From positions 88,096-152,095 of the forward strand of contig SECP01000013.1 in the NCBI GenBank assembly GCA_004193285.1: DNA of 64,000 nucleotides. The letters run 5' to 3'. A model generated the notes under the pieces. The model had not been told where the DNA came from, did no database searches, and saw nothing but the letters and a program-made list of their open reading frames with translations. Shown here piece by piece: positions 7,608-17,078 of the stretch. Position 1 is the first letter of the stretch, and the number at the start of each line of letters is the position of its first letter. Source of the DNA: Myxococcales bacterium (GTDB lineage: Bacteria > Myxococcota_A > Polyangia > Polyangiales > Polyangiaceae). Both the position numbers and the translations under genes were made by a program.

Positions 7608-8209
7608 GAGTCTCCTGAGGGCGACGGCAGGTGCTGGTCGACCCACGCTTCGAAGGCGTCGCGCGCGCGCCGCAGCCGCGACGTCGCGGTTCCGAGGGGA
7701 ATTTCCAGAGCTCGGGCGATCTCCGGGAGCGAGAAACCCTCCAGCTCGTAGAGCACGAACACCTGCCGTTGGAGGTCCGGCAGCGTGGCGAGCGCGCGGT
7801 CCAGCTGCTCGCGCCGCTGCTGCTGAACGAGCAAGCTCTCCGGATTACGTTCGCTGCTCGGCGCGACGTCCACCGATTCTACCGGCTCTTCGCGCAAGCG
7901 GGCGTGCTGCCGGCGAAAGTTCGCGGCGACGCGCGCGGCGATACCGAGCAGGTAGGGCCGCTCCCGGCCTAGCTCCACGACTTCGATGCGCGCCGCGAAG
8001 GCAACGAACACGTGCTGCGCGGCGTCGTCGGCCTGGCTCTCGCCGACGCCGAAGCGGCGCAGGCTGCGCCACACCGTCTCGAAGTGCTCGCCCAGCGCTT
8101 GCGCGATGCGAAGCTCTTCCTCGACCGAGCGGCGCCGCGGCGCCTCCCGTGCCTCCGCCCGCGCGTCGCCCGAGCGCGGGTCGGCGGGGATGACGGAGCG
8201 GGATGCCAC
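7604..8209 (-). CDS. ECF-type RNA polymerase sigma factor
   Basis: A 201-residue sigma-70 family protein of the extracytoplasmic-function type. Region 2 spans about residues 40-105 (ETVWRSLRRFGVGESQADD, then AQHVFVAFAARI), and region 4 is near the C-terminus with LPDLQRQVFVLYELEGFSL and the helix-turn-helix PEIARALEIPLGTATSRLRRAR. The ~30-residue N-terminal charged tail is not conserved in the family. It lies 47 nt downstream of the exported protein gene 8257-9210 and overlaps the partner gene 6837-7607, so it probably belongs to the long leftward operon. The target promoters are unknown. Confidence 0.92.
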   Translation of the reverse strand: MASRSVIPADPRSGDARAEAREAPRRRSVEEELRIAQALGEHFETVWRSLRRFGVGESQADDAAQHVFVAFAARIEVVELGRERPYLLGIAARVAANFRRQHARLREEPVESVDVAPSSERNPESLLVQQQRREQLDRALATLPDLQRQVFVLYELEGFSLPEIARALEIPLGTATSRLRRARDAFEAWVDQHLPSPSGDS

Positions 8210-8256
8210 GAACGTGCTTTGTCACACCACGCGCGATTCGATCCCCCGCGCTCCAC

Positions 8257-9210
8257 TCACCAGAGCTGGTAAGCCAGGCCCGCGCGAAAATACCAAGTAA
8301 TAACGGGAGGTTGATGAACCTGGGTGGTGGGAGCAAATACGAAGTGGTCGCGAACGACAACGCCGCGAGCGCTGCCCGATAGGTCCAGCCTGAGCCGCCG
8401 TGACAAGCCGAGCTGGCCGATGGCACCCGCGCCCGCGCTGAGCCACGGCATGGTCTGAGACCGCTCGTTGCGCGCCTCGATGCCGCGCGCCAGGACCGCG
8501 CCCGTGTCTGCGACCGCGCACAGCCGCAGCTCGGCGCGATTCCAAGCGAGGCGCAGCCCGCAGGCATGAACCCGCGCCAGGAGGAGCTGGAAGCGGGCGT
8601 CTCCGACCGGGGTGGTCACGTCGACGGCGCGCCCGTACAGCGCCGTCAATCGCACACTGGGGGCGAGCGCGGCGCCCGTGACGGCGCCGAGCTCCACCGA
8701 AGCGGAAGCCGCATAGGCAGGACTTGGCGCCGCGCCGCCTTCGAGACCCACGCCGCCGGACACCGCGAGCCAGGTGGGACGAGTTGCGGGCTGGCGCGGC
8801 GCAGGCGCAGCCGGCGGGGTTGGCAAGGGTTCGGCGCTGGGCGCGGGTTTGGGGGCGCTTTCCTGCACCGGAGCCGGTGGGCTGGCGGGCCGCGACGCCA
8901 GGATCATCGCCGCGATCACCGCCATCGACTGCGCGGCCTCGGCGCAATCGTCGGCAGCGATCTCGCGATCTTGGCTGCTGCCGTCGTCGAGCTCCACGCG
9001 CAGCCTTCGCGGTTGTCCCGGCGCTGGCGCGAGCTCGACCTCGAAGCGCACCTGAGCGCCCTCGGCCGCTCGCGCCTGGGGAGCGCGCGCCAGGATGGCC
9101 GCCTCGAGCTGCGCCACCGTCGGGCAGTCCTCCCCAGCGTGGTAGGCCACCGAGAACGTCGGTCCGCTCGCCTCGGCCAGGCCCCAGACGAGCGTCGCAA
9201 TGCCGAGCAT
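8257..9210 (-). CDS. Exported beta-barrel-like protein linked to sigma factor, unknown function
   Basis: A 317-residue protein starting 5 nt after the stop of the upstream giant gene. A short signal peptide (MLGIATLVWGLAEASG) is followed by a ~75-residue alpha/beta domain (FSVAYHAGEDCPTVAQLEAA), a Pro/Ala linker at about 110-145, and a C-terminal ~170-residue region of alternating hydrophobic strands with Gly and aromatic ends, finishing in WYFRAGLAYQLW like an outer-membrane barrel. The pattern recurs next to ECF sigma genes in myxobacteria. I do not recognise a named family. Confidence 0.6.
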   Translation of the reverse strand: MLGIATLVWGLAEASGPTFSVAYHAGEDCPTVAQLEAAILARAPQARAAEGAQVRFEVELAPAPGQPRRLRVELDDGSSQDREIAADDCAEAAQSMAVIAAMILASRPASPPAPVQESAPKPAPSAEPLPTPPAAPAPRQPATRPTWLAVSGGVGLEGGAAPSPAYAASASVELGAVTGAALAPSVRLTALYGRAVDVTTPVGDARFQLLLARVHACGLRLAWNRAELRLCAVADTGAVLARGIEARNERSQTMPWLSAGAGAIGQLGLSRRLRLDLSGSARGVVVRDHFVFAPTTQVHQPPVITWYFRAGLAYQLW

Positions 9211-9215
9211 GTTCG

Positions 9216-12200
9216 TTACGGCAGCCGAACCCGAACGGAGTGGAACAGGGCTTCGTCCGCCTGCCGCGCAAAATCTTGAAATTTGCCGTAATTTTGCGGC
9301 TGAACGCGGCCGGCGGGGAGCTCGATTTCGCGATCCAGGACGAGGGTGTTGCCTTGTTGGGCATCGCGCACCGTGACTTGGCGCTCGCCGTCTTTGACGG
9401 ACTTGGGGGGCGCGAGCTGCTCGAGCTGGGAGCCGGGCGGGAGCTCGAGCGTGAGCTTGATGCGCTGGTGCGTCGCGTCCACCAGGAGCAGCGGGGTTTG
9501 GCGCGACGGGAGCACCGCGAGCTGGCTGAGGCGCGCGCCGAACGGCGGGGAGACGAGCAGTGAGCCGTTGCTGCGCTCCGCGAAGGTTTGCACGTGGCCT
9601 TGCACGTGGATGAGCAGCGGGCTGTCCAGATCGTCGAAGTGATCCACCCGGTACTCGCTGAGCTGGATGCCGCGCAGCTCACGGCCCAGCAGTCGTGATT
9701 CGAGCACGCTGCGCAGCTGATCTTCCGGAAGCTGGCTGAGCGCGTTGCGCAGGCCCGTCGCGTATTTCCCGGTGAATTTGAGGGTTAGAGTCACGTCCGC
9801 CGCGCCGGTGGGGGCGAGCTTGACCTGGCCTTCGTAGGCCATGTCGTCTTGCATGCCTTCTTTGGGCGTCTGCGTGAGGAGCGGCGCGCCGCGGGAGAGG
9901 AGGTAAGCGGGCATGCCGCGCGCCTCCGCGGGGACATAGCCGAACGGGGCGTACTTGGAGCCGAGCGTGAGCCAGGTACCTTTGGCGCCGCCGACGCGGA
10001 TGAGGGGCTGCGTGAACAGCGCTTGCTCGGAGAACGGACCGGTGGGAGGCAGGGCGAGGCGGTTCTGCGCCGCCGCGTAGTCCACCTGAATGTCCAGCGC
10101 GGCGCAGAGCGTGATGTAAGCGCGCCACAGGTTGCCGTTCTTGCCGACGACGGCGCGGCGACCGTCGTCTTCTTCGCCTTCTTGCACGTTGCCGACGACC
10201 CAGCGGTAGAGCTTTTTGGCTCGTTCGCTCTGCTGGGTGGCGGGGGCCACGATGCGCTGGGCGATGCGCACGATGCGCGGATCCTTCGGCGTGAGGTCGG
10301 TGAGCCCGTCGCTCATCGCGCGGAGGGCGGTCGCGAGATCCGCGCCCCAGCCGATCTGCACGCTGGGCAGAAACTCGCTGATCGGGGCGCCGAACGGCTC
10401 GACCGGCGCCGCTGGGCTCTGGTCCACGCGCCAGCGGCGTACCACCAAGGAGCCCAGCTCCTTCACCTCCGGCGGCGGCACGTTGTTCTTCGCCTCGATC
10501 TGCAGCGGTCGATCTTTGGGCGACACGACCACGAACTCGGAGCGGGCGTAGGCGATGTTCTCTTCGCGGAAGAACCAGCGCGGGCCGAAGTAGCGCATGC
10601 CGCGCTCGCCGTCCCCACGGCTGCTCTCGATGCGCTCGGTCTCGACGTAGTCGCCCACCTCCAGGTGGGGCAGCGTGGCGGTGGGTTTGCCCTCGACCAG
10701 CTCCGGCTCGTAGATCTTGCCGTTTTTCTTGATCACGCGGAGGTGCAGCCAGAGCCCGCGACGGAGCTCCTGCTCCGCTTGCTGCGTGATCGCCTCGGCG
10801 CTCTGCACCTGGATGATCTCGTGCTCCAGCATGCGACTCGAGCCGTCCGAGTGTACCCAAACCGCCGAGTAATCCAGCACGCGCGCGGCGGTGCCGGGCA
10901 GGTTCACGCCGGACTTTTCGTAAGCGGCGATGATGGTCTTCGCGTCCAGCCGGTACGGCTCCAGCTCCGTCGCGCCTTCCACCAGATCCAGCGCCTCCTC
11001 GATGCTGTCCGTATCTGCGCCGCCTTCCACCGCCGCGACGAGCGCGGTGACGAGCGCGTCCGTCTTTCCGGAAGCGAGGCCCGCGTCCGCGAGCGCGAGG
11101 CGCGCCTGCGTGTTCTTCGGGTTCTGTTTGATCGCGGCCTCGAGCTTGTTCCACGTCTCCTTCTCGTTACCGGCTCGCACCATCACGTCGAACACGCGCT
11201 CGGCGATGTCCTTCCGCTCCGGCCGACGCGCGCCGATGCGCTTCAGCTCCGCGAGCGCCTCCGCGTAGTCGCGCCGCGCGAGCGCGCGCGCGAACATCAC
11301 CTCCGAGTCGGGGTTCAGCTCCCGGGCGCGCTTCGCCAGCTTGTCCGCGAGCGCGGCGTCCCCGGCTGCTTCCAGAACCGGGAGCGCGACCTCGAGCGCG
11401 TCCGAGTCGTCCGCGAAGCGGGTGGCGAGCTCGCGCGCCGAGGTCGAGTAGGCCGCGTACCAGCCGAGCTCGTTGTACATGCGAGTGAGCGAAGCGAGGA
11501 TCGCCGGCACTTGCGGGAACTTCTTCGACAGCTCCTTCAGCTGGCGCGCCCCCTCCGGCATGCCGCTCTTTTCCGCCTCCCAAAGGGCGAGGGAGAGCCG
11601 CGGCGACCATAGCTCGGGGTCGCGCTTCACGGCGCGCTCGTTCAGCTGGCGCACCAAATCGCGCCGCTGGCTGTTTTGGTAGATGGGGTCGCTGTCGCTG
11701 AAGCGCGCGGCCGCGGCGAGGGAGATGCCGGTGGCGCGCGCCGGGTCCGCCACGAGCGGCTCGATCATGACCGAAGCGACGTCCGCTCCGCCGTCTTCGC
11801 CGGCCAGGTTGGCGAGCACGAACCGGAGCAAGTCGTCCTTCGGATCGGTGACGCCGCTCTTCGACACGTAGCGTGCGACGGTGTTGACCGCGAGCACGTC
11901 CGGCTTGGCCAGCGTGTACGGCTTGTAGCCGTCGTTGTCCGTGACCGCGCCGAGGGGGCGGCCGTCCCGCGCGAGCAGTCGAATCTCCGCGCTGGGCTCG
12001 GTTACCTCGACTAGCACCCGGTGCCGACCCGCGCCGACCGCGGCTCCGCCGGCCACGTTCGTCCAAGTGCCCCAGTCGCGCACGTCGTGGGAGACGAGCA
12101 AGGTGTCGTCGACCCAGATGCGCAGCGCGCGGCCGGCCCAGACGACCAGCTCGGTCGGCTGCTTGAGGGTGACGAACGTCTCCGCGTAGTAGACGCCGCC

Positions 12201-12968
12201 GGGCAGCGGCTCCTTCGGCTCCACCCGGCATGCTCCCTGCGTCACCGCGAGGACGCGCGGCGGCTCACCTTGGCCGAGCTCGGTCGGAAAGCGCGCCGGC
12301 CAGGGGCCGGGCGCCTCCGCCGGGAACGAGCGCAGTAAATCCGGCGCGGCGTTGCGCCCGAATGGCCCCGCCAGCCGCACCTTGTCCGAGCAGCCGTGGA
12401 GCTTGCGGGCCAGGCTCTTCACGTCTTTTTCGCCCTCCGAGTAAGCCTCGGCGAGCGCGAAATCCGCGAGCTCCGCGCGGGCGCGGAAGCCGAGCTGACC
12501 CGGCTCCTTGAGCGCGAGCTGCACGAACGGCTTCCACCGCTTCCACAGCTGAGGGTCGTTCGAGCGGAAGCCCACCGCTTGGCGCGCCGCGTACCAACCC
12601 AAGATCTCCGCGCGTGGGTCGTTGCTCTCCCGCGCCGCGCGCACCGCGCGCATCAAGCTCTCCGGCGCTTGCTTCAGCCGACCATGCGAGAGGTCGTCCA
12701 AACCGCGGCCCAGCTCCGCCAGCAAGTCCCCCGCCTTGGCTTTATCCAGCGCTTGGCGGGCTTGCTTGGCTCGCTCCGGGTTGCCGTCCGGTAGGACCAG
12801 CTCGGCCAAGAACCAGGCGCCGTTTTGCTTGTCGTCACGCTCGGCGCTCGTACGCAGCTCTGCGACGGTCGGCGCCTTCGCGCCCTCCCCGGAAGAGGAC
12901 GCGCAGGAGCTGGCGAACAGGAGAAGAGGAAGGACGGAGAGAGGCAGCAGCGAGCGGCGAATGCTCAT
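9216..12968 (-). CDS. DUF3857/transglutaminase-like lipoprotein lacking the catalytic triad
   Basis: A 1250-residue lipoprotein (signal MSIRRSLLPL, lipobox ASSC with Cys near 23). The N-terminal half is TPR/helical repeat sequence, followed by a DUF3857 domain (around residues 690-850) and a transglutaminase-like domain. In the region aligned with the catalytic WGDCKDKA box of its neighbour this protein has GKNGNLWRAYI, and the segments that should give the His and Asp read FTQPLIRV and LTLGSKY. All three catalytic positions therefore appear lost, which suggests a binding or scaffolding role. Its ATG overlaps the stop of the paralogue upstream (ATGA). A regulatory or complex-forming pair is inferred. 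Confidence 0.8.
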   Translation of the reverse strand: MSIRRSLLPLSVLPLLLFASSCASSSGEGAKAPTVAELRTSAERDDKQNGAWFLAELVLPDGNPERAKQARQALDKAKAGDLLAELGRGLDDLSHGRLKQAPESLMRAVRAARESNDPRAEILGWYAARQAVGFRSNDPQLWKRWKPFVQLALKEPGQLGFRARAELADFALAEAYSEGEKDVKSLARKLHGCSDKVRLAGPFGRNAAPDLLRSFPAEAPGPWPARFPTELGQGEPPRVLAVTQGACRVEPKEPLPGGVYYAETFVTLKQPTELVVWAGRALRIWVDDTLLVSHDVRDWGTWTNVAGGAAVGAGRHRVLVEVTEPSAEIRLLARDGRPLGAVTDNDGYKPYTLAKPDVLAVNTVARYVSKSGVTDPKDDLLRFVLANLAGEDGGADVASVMIEPLVADPARATGISLAAAARFSDSDPIYQNSQRRDLVRQLNERAVKRDPELWSPRLSLALWEAEKSGMPEGARQLKELSKKFPQVPAILASLTRMYNELGWYAAYSTSARELATRFADDSDALEVALPVLEAAGDAALADKLAKRARELNPDSEVMFARALARRDYAEALAELKRIGARRPERKDIAERVFDVMVRAGNEKETWNKLEAAIKQNPKNTQARLALADAGLASGKTDALVTALVAAVEGGADTDSIEEALDLVEGATELEPYRLDAKTIIAAYEKSGVNLPGTAARVLDYSAVWVHSDGSSRMLEHEIIQVQSAEAITQQAEQELRRGLWLHLRVIKKNGKIYEPELVEGKPTATLPHLEVGDYVETERIESSRGDGERGMRYFGPRWFFREENIAYARSEFVVVSPKDRPLQIEAKNNVPPPEVKELGSLVVRRWRVDQSPAAPVEPFGAPISEFLPSVQIGWGADLATALRAMSDGLTDLTPKDPRIVRIAQRIVAPATQQSERAKKLYRWVVGNVQEGEEDDGRRAVVGKNGNLWRAYITLCAALDIQVDYAAAQNRLALPPTGPFSEQALFTQPLIRVGGAKGTWLTLGSKYAPFGYVPAEARGMPAYLLSRGAPLLTQTPKEGMQDDMAYEGQVKLAPTGAADVTLTLKFTGKYATGLRNALSQLPEDQLRSVLESRLLGRELRGIQLSEYRVDHFDDLDSPLLIHVQGHVQTFAERSNGSLLVSPPFGARLSQLAVLPSRQTPLLLVDATHQRIKLTLELPPGSQLEQLAPPKSVKDGERQVTVRDAQQGNTLVLDREIELPAGRVQPQNYGKFQDFARQADEALFHSVRVRLP

Positions 12969-15900
12969 GGTTTTACCAGCAGGCGGGGGCTGAAGGCCGA
13001 GTCAGCCTCCTCACAGAAACGTTTCCAAGCTTGATAGTCGGAGGGATCGATACGCGGCACTTTGATGCTGAGCTTGCTCTTGACGACCACCTCGCCGTGC
13101 GCCTGCTCGACCTTCACCGAGTAGGCGCCGAACGGCGTGGTCTTTTCGACTGGCACGGGTGCCGAGACGACCTTGGAGCCCGCCGGCAACTTGACCCGGT
13201 ACGTGTCGTCGATGGTGGTGAACGCCACCAGCTCGACCGGTTGGCGACGCTGCGAGAGCGACGCGTAGTTGGGGGTCAGGCGGAAGCCAGTCGTCACCGG
13301 CATGCTCAGGGTGTCCCCCTCGTTGCGGGCAAACCCCGGCGCGGTCGCCCGGATCTTGATCTTGACCGGCTCCTCCGCGTTGGAGAGGTCGCTCGTGGTC
13401 AGGCCTTGCGCCCCCTCCACGATGGCGACTCCCGGGAAGTCGCCGCCGAGATCGCGTGTCATCCGCTCGCGGCGCGTGGCCTCCGCGCCGTAGGCATCGC
13501 GCCACGAGGCGGCGTTGTAGCCGCCGGTCGAGTAGTCGATGTCCATCTTCGCGGTACCCTTCGGGTCGAGCTCGACCGACAGCTCGCGGCGGACGAAGTT
13601 CTTCTCCGGATCCGCGAACGGGATGCGGGTCAGCTCGGCCTTGCCGTCGTTGACCCGGAGCACGACCGCACCCACGTCCATCTTCGGCAGCTCGTAGATG
13701 CCGGTGTGCTCGGCCGTTCCGTCCAAGTACAAATCCAGCGACGGCACGTAGGCGATGGCGTGATCGAAGGGGGCAAAGCTCGCGAGCTTCGAGCGGTAAT
13801 CGCCGCGCATGCGGGTGCGGGTGACCACGATCGTGCTCTTGATCCCGAGCTCCTTGAGCAAGGTGACGATGACGGTCGCCTTGTCCTTGCAATCGCCCCA
13901 GCCGCGCGCGACGGTTTGCACGCAGCGCCGCGGCTTGTAGCCGTAGATGCCGAACTCCAGCGCGACGTAGCGCGTGTTGTCGGTCACCCACTTGTAGACG
14001 GCCTTCACCTTGTCGAGCTCGGTGGTCTTCCCTTCCGTGATCTTCTTGGCGAGCTTGCGCGTTTCTTCGTCCAGATCGAACTGGTCGCGGATGAGGCCCC
14101 AGTACCAGCGGCCCAGGTCGTCCCAATTTTGATACGTGGAGACGTGCACCGAGCCGAGCACCTCCGGCCAGGGCGGCATCGCGGGCTCCGGGTTGAGCGG
14201 CGCGACTTCCTTGGCGGCGAAGCGATAGATGCGCTGATTGCCGGACACAGCGTTGCTGGTCGTCAGACCCGGAATCGTCTGATCGAAGTAGAAGGTGCGC
14301 TCCTTGGGAGTGATGAGAACGTACTCGGCGTTGCTCACCGGCTCGCCGCCCTGTAGGGCAACTATCTCCCCAAAATAATTGCCGAATTCGTTGCGCGGGG
14401 TCACGTCGTCCACTCGGTAGCGAAGCTCGACCACATCCCCCGGCTCCAGACGCGGGAACTGCACGTAGAAGGAGCGTGCGGACGTGTACATCGAGACCGA
14501 GGGGTCGTCGGCCGAACCCTCGCCGTACTCCACCGCTTCGTCGACCTTGCCGTCGGCTCGGTACACCTTGGCGCCCCGCAGCTGCACGACCTGGCGGTCC
14601 GCCTCGTAGCCGAAGCCGTACTGGCGACCGGCGGCGGCGGCGGGCTCGGTCATCGGCTGAAACACGATCTGGCGGAACTGGCTGGAGAGCCCGTTGCCAA
14701 ACACGGTGGTCACGGTGAGGTCGCGCAAGGTGCGGCGCGGTTGTCCACCGGCAGGCTTGTAGCGCTCCTTCAGGAACTTGTCGGCTTGCCACGCGTAGGC
14801 TTCGTCCGGCCGGGGCTTGGCCGGCTCCAGGTGCTCGACGTACTCGCGCACGTCGCGCTCCTGCGGGCGGATGCGCAGGATTTCGCGCAGGCTCATCAGC
14901 TGCTCGTCGCGCTTGCCGAGCTCACCGTTCAGCTCCGCTACCGCGCGCAGGGTGCCCACGTCCTCCGGCGCGAGCTCGAGCGAGCGCTTGTACGTCGCGA
15001 TCGCGCGCTCCGGCTGCCCGAGCGAGCGGTAGGCGCGCGCGGCCACGCCGAGCGCCCACTGGTTGCCGTTGTAAGCCGCGAGCAGCCGCTCCACCCACCG
15101 CTCCGCCTCGGGGCGATTCCGCCGAGCGATCGACAAGTCGATCATGGACGTGAGGTAGTTACCGTCGTCGAAGCGGCGCGCGGCGTAGCGCTCTTCGGCC
15201 TCCGTCGCGTCCGCGGAGCGACCCAGCAGGCGCAGCTGGCTGCCGTACATATTGAGCAGGTTCACGGACTCCGGCGCTCGCCTCACGGCTTGCTCGAGCA
15301 CGCCCAGCGCGGTGCGCGGCAAGCCGGCCATGTTGTAGAGCTCCACCCGGCCCGCGAGCGCGAGCAGGTCGTCCGGATCTTGCGCCAGCACGCGGTCGAA
15401 GATCGGCGAAGCGTCGCGCCAGTTCGGGCTGTTGCGGCGGTGCACGGCGCGCGCGTTGAGCAGCTCTTTTGGCGTTTTGCCCTGCTTCTGCGCGAGCGCC
15501 TCGGCCTTGGTCAGCCATTCATTTTGCTGGTTGCGATCTTCCGCCAAGCGGCTCGCCAGCAAATACCGCTCGATCGTCGGCTCCGTGTCCGCCGCGCGCT
15601 GGGACAAGTCGCGGGCTTGGTGCAGAGCCGGGTCGTCGCCGTTGGTCTCCGCCAGGTAGCGGGCGAAGGCTTCCAGATCGCGCGCCCGCGGCTTGGCGCC
15701 CGCAATCATCTTCTCGAAGACCGGCACGGGGCCGAGCGCGAGCTTCGGCTTCACGAAGGCAGCGGGCGCCGCCGTTTTTGGTGCCTTGGCGGATTTGGCA
15801 GAGCTGGCGGCCTTCGTCTGCAGCCGCTCGGACGCCTTTTGGCTGTCCGCGATGTCGATCGAAGCGGTCAAGCGCGCGTCTGGCGCGCCCTTATCGTCTG

Positions 15901-16714
15901 CCAAGCGTAGCGACAGCTCCGGCGCGCTGTCCTCGCCGCACACCTTCACCACGAGCGGGTTCGGGCCCGGCTCCAGGGTGAGCTCGACGCCGGAACGGTC
16001 GAAGTCGTGACCGCGGTACGCGGGATCCCTCAGCTTCTCCTCGCCATTCCAGAACAGCTTGAACGCGCCCCCGGCGCCCACGTAGGCGCGAACTTTGCGC
16101 GTGCCCTGGGTGAGCTTGTCGTCCCGTACGAAGGCGGTGGCGTAGAGGCACACCTTGGTTTCGGGGCGAACCAGCGCGCTGGCATCCAACCAGCCGAACG
16201 GAAACGCCCCGGCGACCGCTCGGTAGCGCACCGGGCGCTCCTTACCGGTGTACGCGCGGCCCGGCGTGATCGGCGCCGTGAGCTCCCCCTCCGGCTCGAA
16301 CACCTGGTCCAGCCCGGCTTTGCCTTCGTTGTCGAAGGGTCCGACGATGAGGAAGCTCGTCACGTAGCCGAGGGCTCGCACCTTGTCGGTTGCGGCTTTT
16401 TGGTCGCCACGCCGCGCTCGCGCGAAAGAGGAGAGGACTCCGGCGTAGGCGCGAGCGTCAGCGCCGAGCTTCGGGCTGGCGGAAGCGCCCAGCAGCGCCT
16501 CTTCTATGTGCCCTGCGTCCGCGCGGTCCCAAAGCGACCAAACGCGGTCGATGGAGGCGTATGCTTCCGGCCCTTCCGCGCGGTCGAGTGTGTCCAGCGC
16601 GCGCAGCAGGTCCGGATGAAACACGGAAGGAACCGCGCTCGCGCTCGCGGACAAGCACACCGCCGCCGCGGCAAGCTTGGCCGTCCGAGACAACGAGATG
16701 AGAAAACGCCTCAT
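12965..16714 (-). CDS. DUF3857 and transglutaminase-core protein, exported
   Basis: A 1249-residue protein with a Sec signal (MRRFLIS, hydrophobic core, ASA cut). Residues about 30-620 contain a sugar-binding-like beta region and TPR repeats (for example GLPRTALGVLEQAVRRAPES), then a DUF3857 domain and a transglutaminase core. The catalytic triad is intact: Cys in WGDCKDKA near residue 940, His in FDHAIAYV near 985, and Asp in LYLDGTAEH near 996. Family members are periplasmic or surface Cys proteases or acyl-transferases of unknown substrate. It heads the leftward operon that continues through the triad-less paralogue and the ECF sigma locus; the start is ATG 16714. Confidence 0.87.
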   Translation of the reverse strand: MRRFLISLSRTAKLAAAAVCLSASASAVPSVFHPDLLRALDTLDRAEGPEAYASIDRVWSLWDRADAGHIEEALLGASASPKLGADARAYAGVLSSFARARRGDQKAATDKVRALGYVTSFLIVGPFDNEGKAGLDQVFEPEGELTAPITPGRAYTGKERPVRYRAVAGAFPFGWLDASALVRPETKVCLYATAFVRDDKLTQGTRKVRAYVGAGGAFKLFWNGEEKLRDPAYRGHDFDRSGVELTLEPGPNPLVVKVCGEDSAPELSLRLADDKGAPDARLTASIDIADSQKASERLQTKAASSAKSAKAPKTAAPAAFVKPKLALGPVPVFEKMIAGAKPRARDLEAFARYLAETNGDDPALHQARDLSQRAADTEPTIERYLLASRLAEDRNQQNEWLTKAEALAQKQGKTPKELLNARAVHRRNSPNWRDASPIFDRVLAQDPDDLLALAGRVELYNMAGLPRTALGVLEQAVRRAPESVNLLNMYGSQLRLLGRSADATEAEERYAARRFDDGNYLTSMIDLSIARRNRPEAERWVERLLAAYNGNQWALGVAARAYRSLGQPERAIATYKRSLELAPEDVGTLRAVAELNGELGKRDEQLMSLREILRIRPQERDVREYVEHLEPAKPRPDEAYAWQADKFLKERYKPAGGQPRRTLRDLTVTTVFGNGLSSQFRQIVFQPMTEPAAAAGRQYGFGYEADRQVVQLRGAKVYRADGKVDEAVEYGEGSADDPSVSMYTSARSFYVQFPRLEPGDVVELRYRVDDVTPRNEFGNYFGEIVALQGGEPVSNAEYVLITPKERTFYFDQTIPGLTTSNAVSGNQRIYRFAAKEVAPLNPEPAMPPWPEVLGSVHVSTYQNWDDLGRWYWGLIRDQFDLDEETRKLAKKITEGKTTELDKVKAVYKWVTDNTRYVALEFGIYGYKPRRCVQTVARGWGDCKDKATVIVTLLKELGIKSTIVVTRTRMRGDYRSKLASFAPFDHAIAYVPSLDLYLDGTAEHTGIYELPKMDVGAVVLRVNDGKAELTRIPFADPEKNFVRRELSVELDPKGTAKMDIDYSTGGYNAASWRDAYGAEATRRERMTRDLGGDFPGVAIVEGAQGLTTSDLSNAEEPVKIKIRATAPGFARNEGDTLSMPVTTGFRLTPNYASLSQRRQPVELVAFTTIDDTYRVKLPAGSKVVSAPVPVEKTTPFGAYSVKVEQAHGEVVVKSKLSIKVPRIDPSDYQAWKRFCEEADSAFSPRLLVKP

Positions 16715-17078
16715 GGCAGGCCCTCTGCCGACTGCGCCCTACGATCACTCATGGTGGGGGACGGAGCGTACGGGCTGAGACCTCGAAGTGCACGCGCCCT
16801 TCCACCTACCCTGGAGCAGCGCGCCCGGCGCGCAGGCCGTCTCGTCGCAGGCTTTCCGGCCGGCTGAAACGCGGGTGAGGCGAGCGGCCGCGGTATGGCT
16901 CTAGCTCTGGCTCTCTAACCTCTACAGAGAGGCGGTCGTACTTCTGGACAGAGCCGCGCGCCCCGCGCTTGCTGAAGCGCAGGCCCTATCCGGCATCCGT
17001 ATTGCTGAGCGACGCCCGGTCATATACAAGTGGTGACTCAGGTTTTTTAGGCTCGACGAGCTCGAGCTCGAGGCGCTG
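16715..17078. promoter_or_regulatory. Divergent intergenic region upstream of mglB
   Basis: A 364-bp gap between the divergent transglutaminase-like gene and mglB. It must hold both promoters. A weak candidate for mglBA is TTGCTG at 17002-17007 with TATACA at 17023-17028 (15-bp spacer), and a ribosome site GAGG lies 5 nt before the mglB ATG. A short inverted repeat CCTCT-N4-AGAGG occurs near 16919-16932. No small gene is apparent. Confidence 0.35.

Noticed and set aside
9849..11612. 587-codon open frame antisense to the transglutaminase-like lipoprotein
   Set aside because: GC-rich third positions on the true strand produce such shadows; composition is Arg/Leu/His-rich with no domain.
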